A model generated the notes under the pieces. That model saw nothing but the letters and a program-made list of their open reading frames with translations. It searched no databases and was not told the DNA's origin. Below, in pieces: positions 4,819 to 5,187 of a DNA stretch of 5,187 nucleotides. Positions within the stretch are counted from its first letter, which is position 1. Every line of letters starts with the position of its first letter. Made by a program: the position numbers and the translations under genes. The stretch is from positions 1 through 5,187 of the forward strand of contig JAISNB010000232.1 in the NCBI GenBank assembly GCA_031276435.1. The letters are read 5' to 3'. The DNA comes from Burkholderiaceae bacterium. Its GTDB lineage: Bacteria; Pseudomonadota; Gammaproteobacteria; Burkholderiales; Burkholderiaceae_C.

Positions 4819-5187
4819 TCAGTCACCCGAGGCGGCTGTTCCATTCTTCACGCGCAGCAAGAACCGTTTCATGGGCTCGGAGGGATCACCCTGCCTGCGC
4901 AGCAGATAGGTCGTCAGCGTCGGTGGGGTGACACCGGCCAGTGGCCGGATCGCAATAACGGCAGCTCGAAGACGCGGATGCCCAGCTCGGGTTCTTCCTC
5001 GCGGCTGCGCGCCAGCAGCGAGGCGATTCGCGGCTGGGCCAGACTGTCGCAAATGGCGATGCGCAGCGCCCTGGGTGGCTTGGATGGCCTGGATGGCGTG
5101 GTCGACCGTGGCCAGCACGCGGCGCGCATCGCCCAGCAGCATCTGGCCGGCCCAGGTCAGGCGCAGCCGGGCACGCAGCGCGTCGAA
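4819..5187 (-). pseudogene. Broken LysR-type transcriptional regulator (5' part beyond the right edge)
   Basis: The remnant begins inside the LysR DNA-binding domain: FDALRARLRLTWAGQMLLGDA (cut here) matches the R...LT.AG..LL..A pattern ending the winged helix, followed by the linker helix to about residue 40 of the visible part. At about 5067 the frame breaks: homologous coding continues in another frame as LRIAICDSLAQPRIASLLAR through GIRVFELPL (to 4956). Near 4957 it jumps directly to the C-terminal tail of the family, IAIRPLAG through TLTTYLLRR and EPMKRFLLRV, ending at TGA 4821-4819. Most of the effector-binding domain, roughly 130-150 residues, is therefore missing. The original frame stays open from the edge to 4819, so a DNA-binding domain with a scrambled connector could still be made. 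The sequence recalls LysR regulators carried by Tn4371-like integrative elements, but that is memory, not a search. Confidence 0.75.

Noticed and set aside
4739..4825. Short open frame encoding LLAFSEGHAAVVMVDGYRV after the LysR stop
   Set aside because: There is no ATG or GTG start near its beginning, it is about 27 codons long, I recognise no family, and it overlaps the inverted repeat and putative promoter.

Overview
The window looks like the chromosome of a GC-rich betaproteobacterium, most likely Burkholderiales and probably close to Comamonadaceae. This rests on the gene order trpG-trpD-trpC-ung followed by tRNA-Tyr, tRNA-Gly, tRNA-Thr and tuf, and on the Burkholderiales-like style of the TrpD, TrpC and Ung proteins. 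The placement comes from recalled family patterns, not from a search. Every gene found lies on the minus strand, so transcription runs from high to low coordinates.

Layout in transcription order: (1) 5187-4819 is the broken 3' part of a LysR-type regulator gene. It has a frameshift and a large internal deletion. (2) 4818-4233 is a 586-base stretch without a convincing protein gene of normal size. It does hold a 16-codon mini-ORF with two adjacent Trp codons (4671-4621). That mini-ORF is followed by mutually exclusive RNA stems and a hairpin that masks a Shine-Dalgarno sequence, so it resembles a trp attenuator leader. trpE, the usual neighbour upstream of trpG, is absent here. (3) 4232-1444 holds trpG, trpD, a small unnamed ORF and trpC. 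These cover the glutaminase half of anthranilate synthase, anthranilate phosphoribosyltransferase and indole-3-glycerol-phosphate synthase. (4) ung (uracil-DNA glycosylase) follows with its start codon directly against the trpC stop codon. (5) A sigma70-like promoter at 628-599 then starts a stable-RNA and translation operon: tRNA-Tyr(GTA), tRNA-Gly(TCC), tRNA-Thr(GGT) and the first 38 codons of tuf, which runs off the left edge.

The gene products supply three steps of tryptophan synthesis from chorismate, one DNA-repair enzyme sharing the trp transcript, and translation components in the order known from tyrT/glyT/thrT-tufB type operons. TrpE must be encoded elsewhere for TrpG to make anthranilate. 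The most interesting part is the join between the decayed regulator and trpG, with its Trp-codon leader peptide. No CRISPR array, complete insertion sequence or rRNA was seen.
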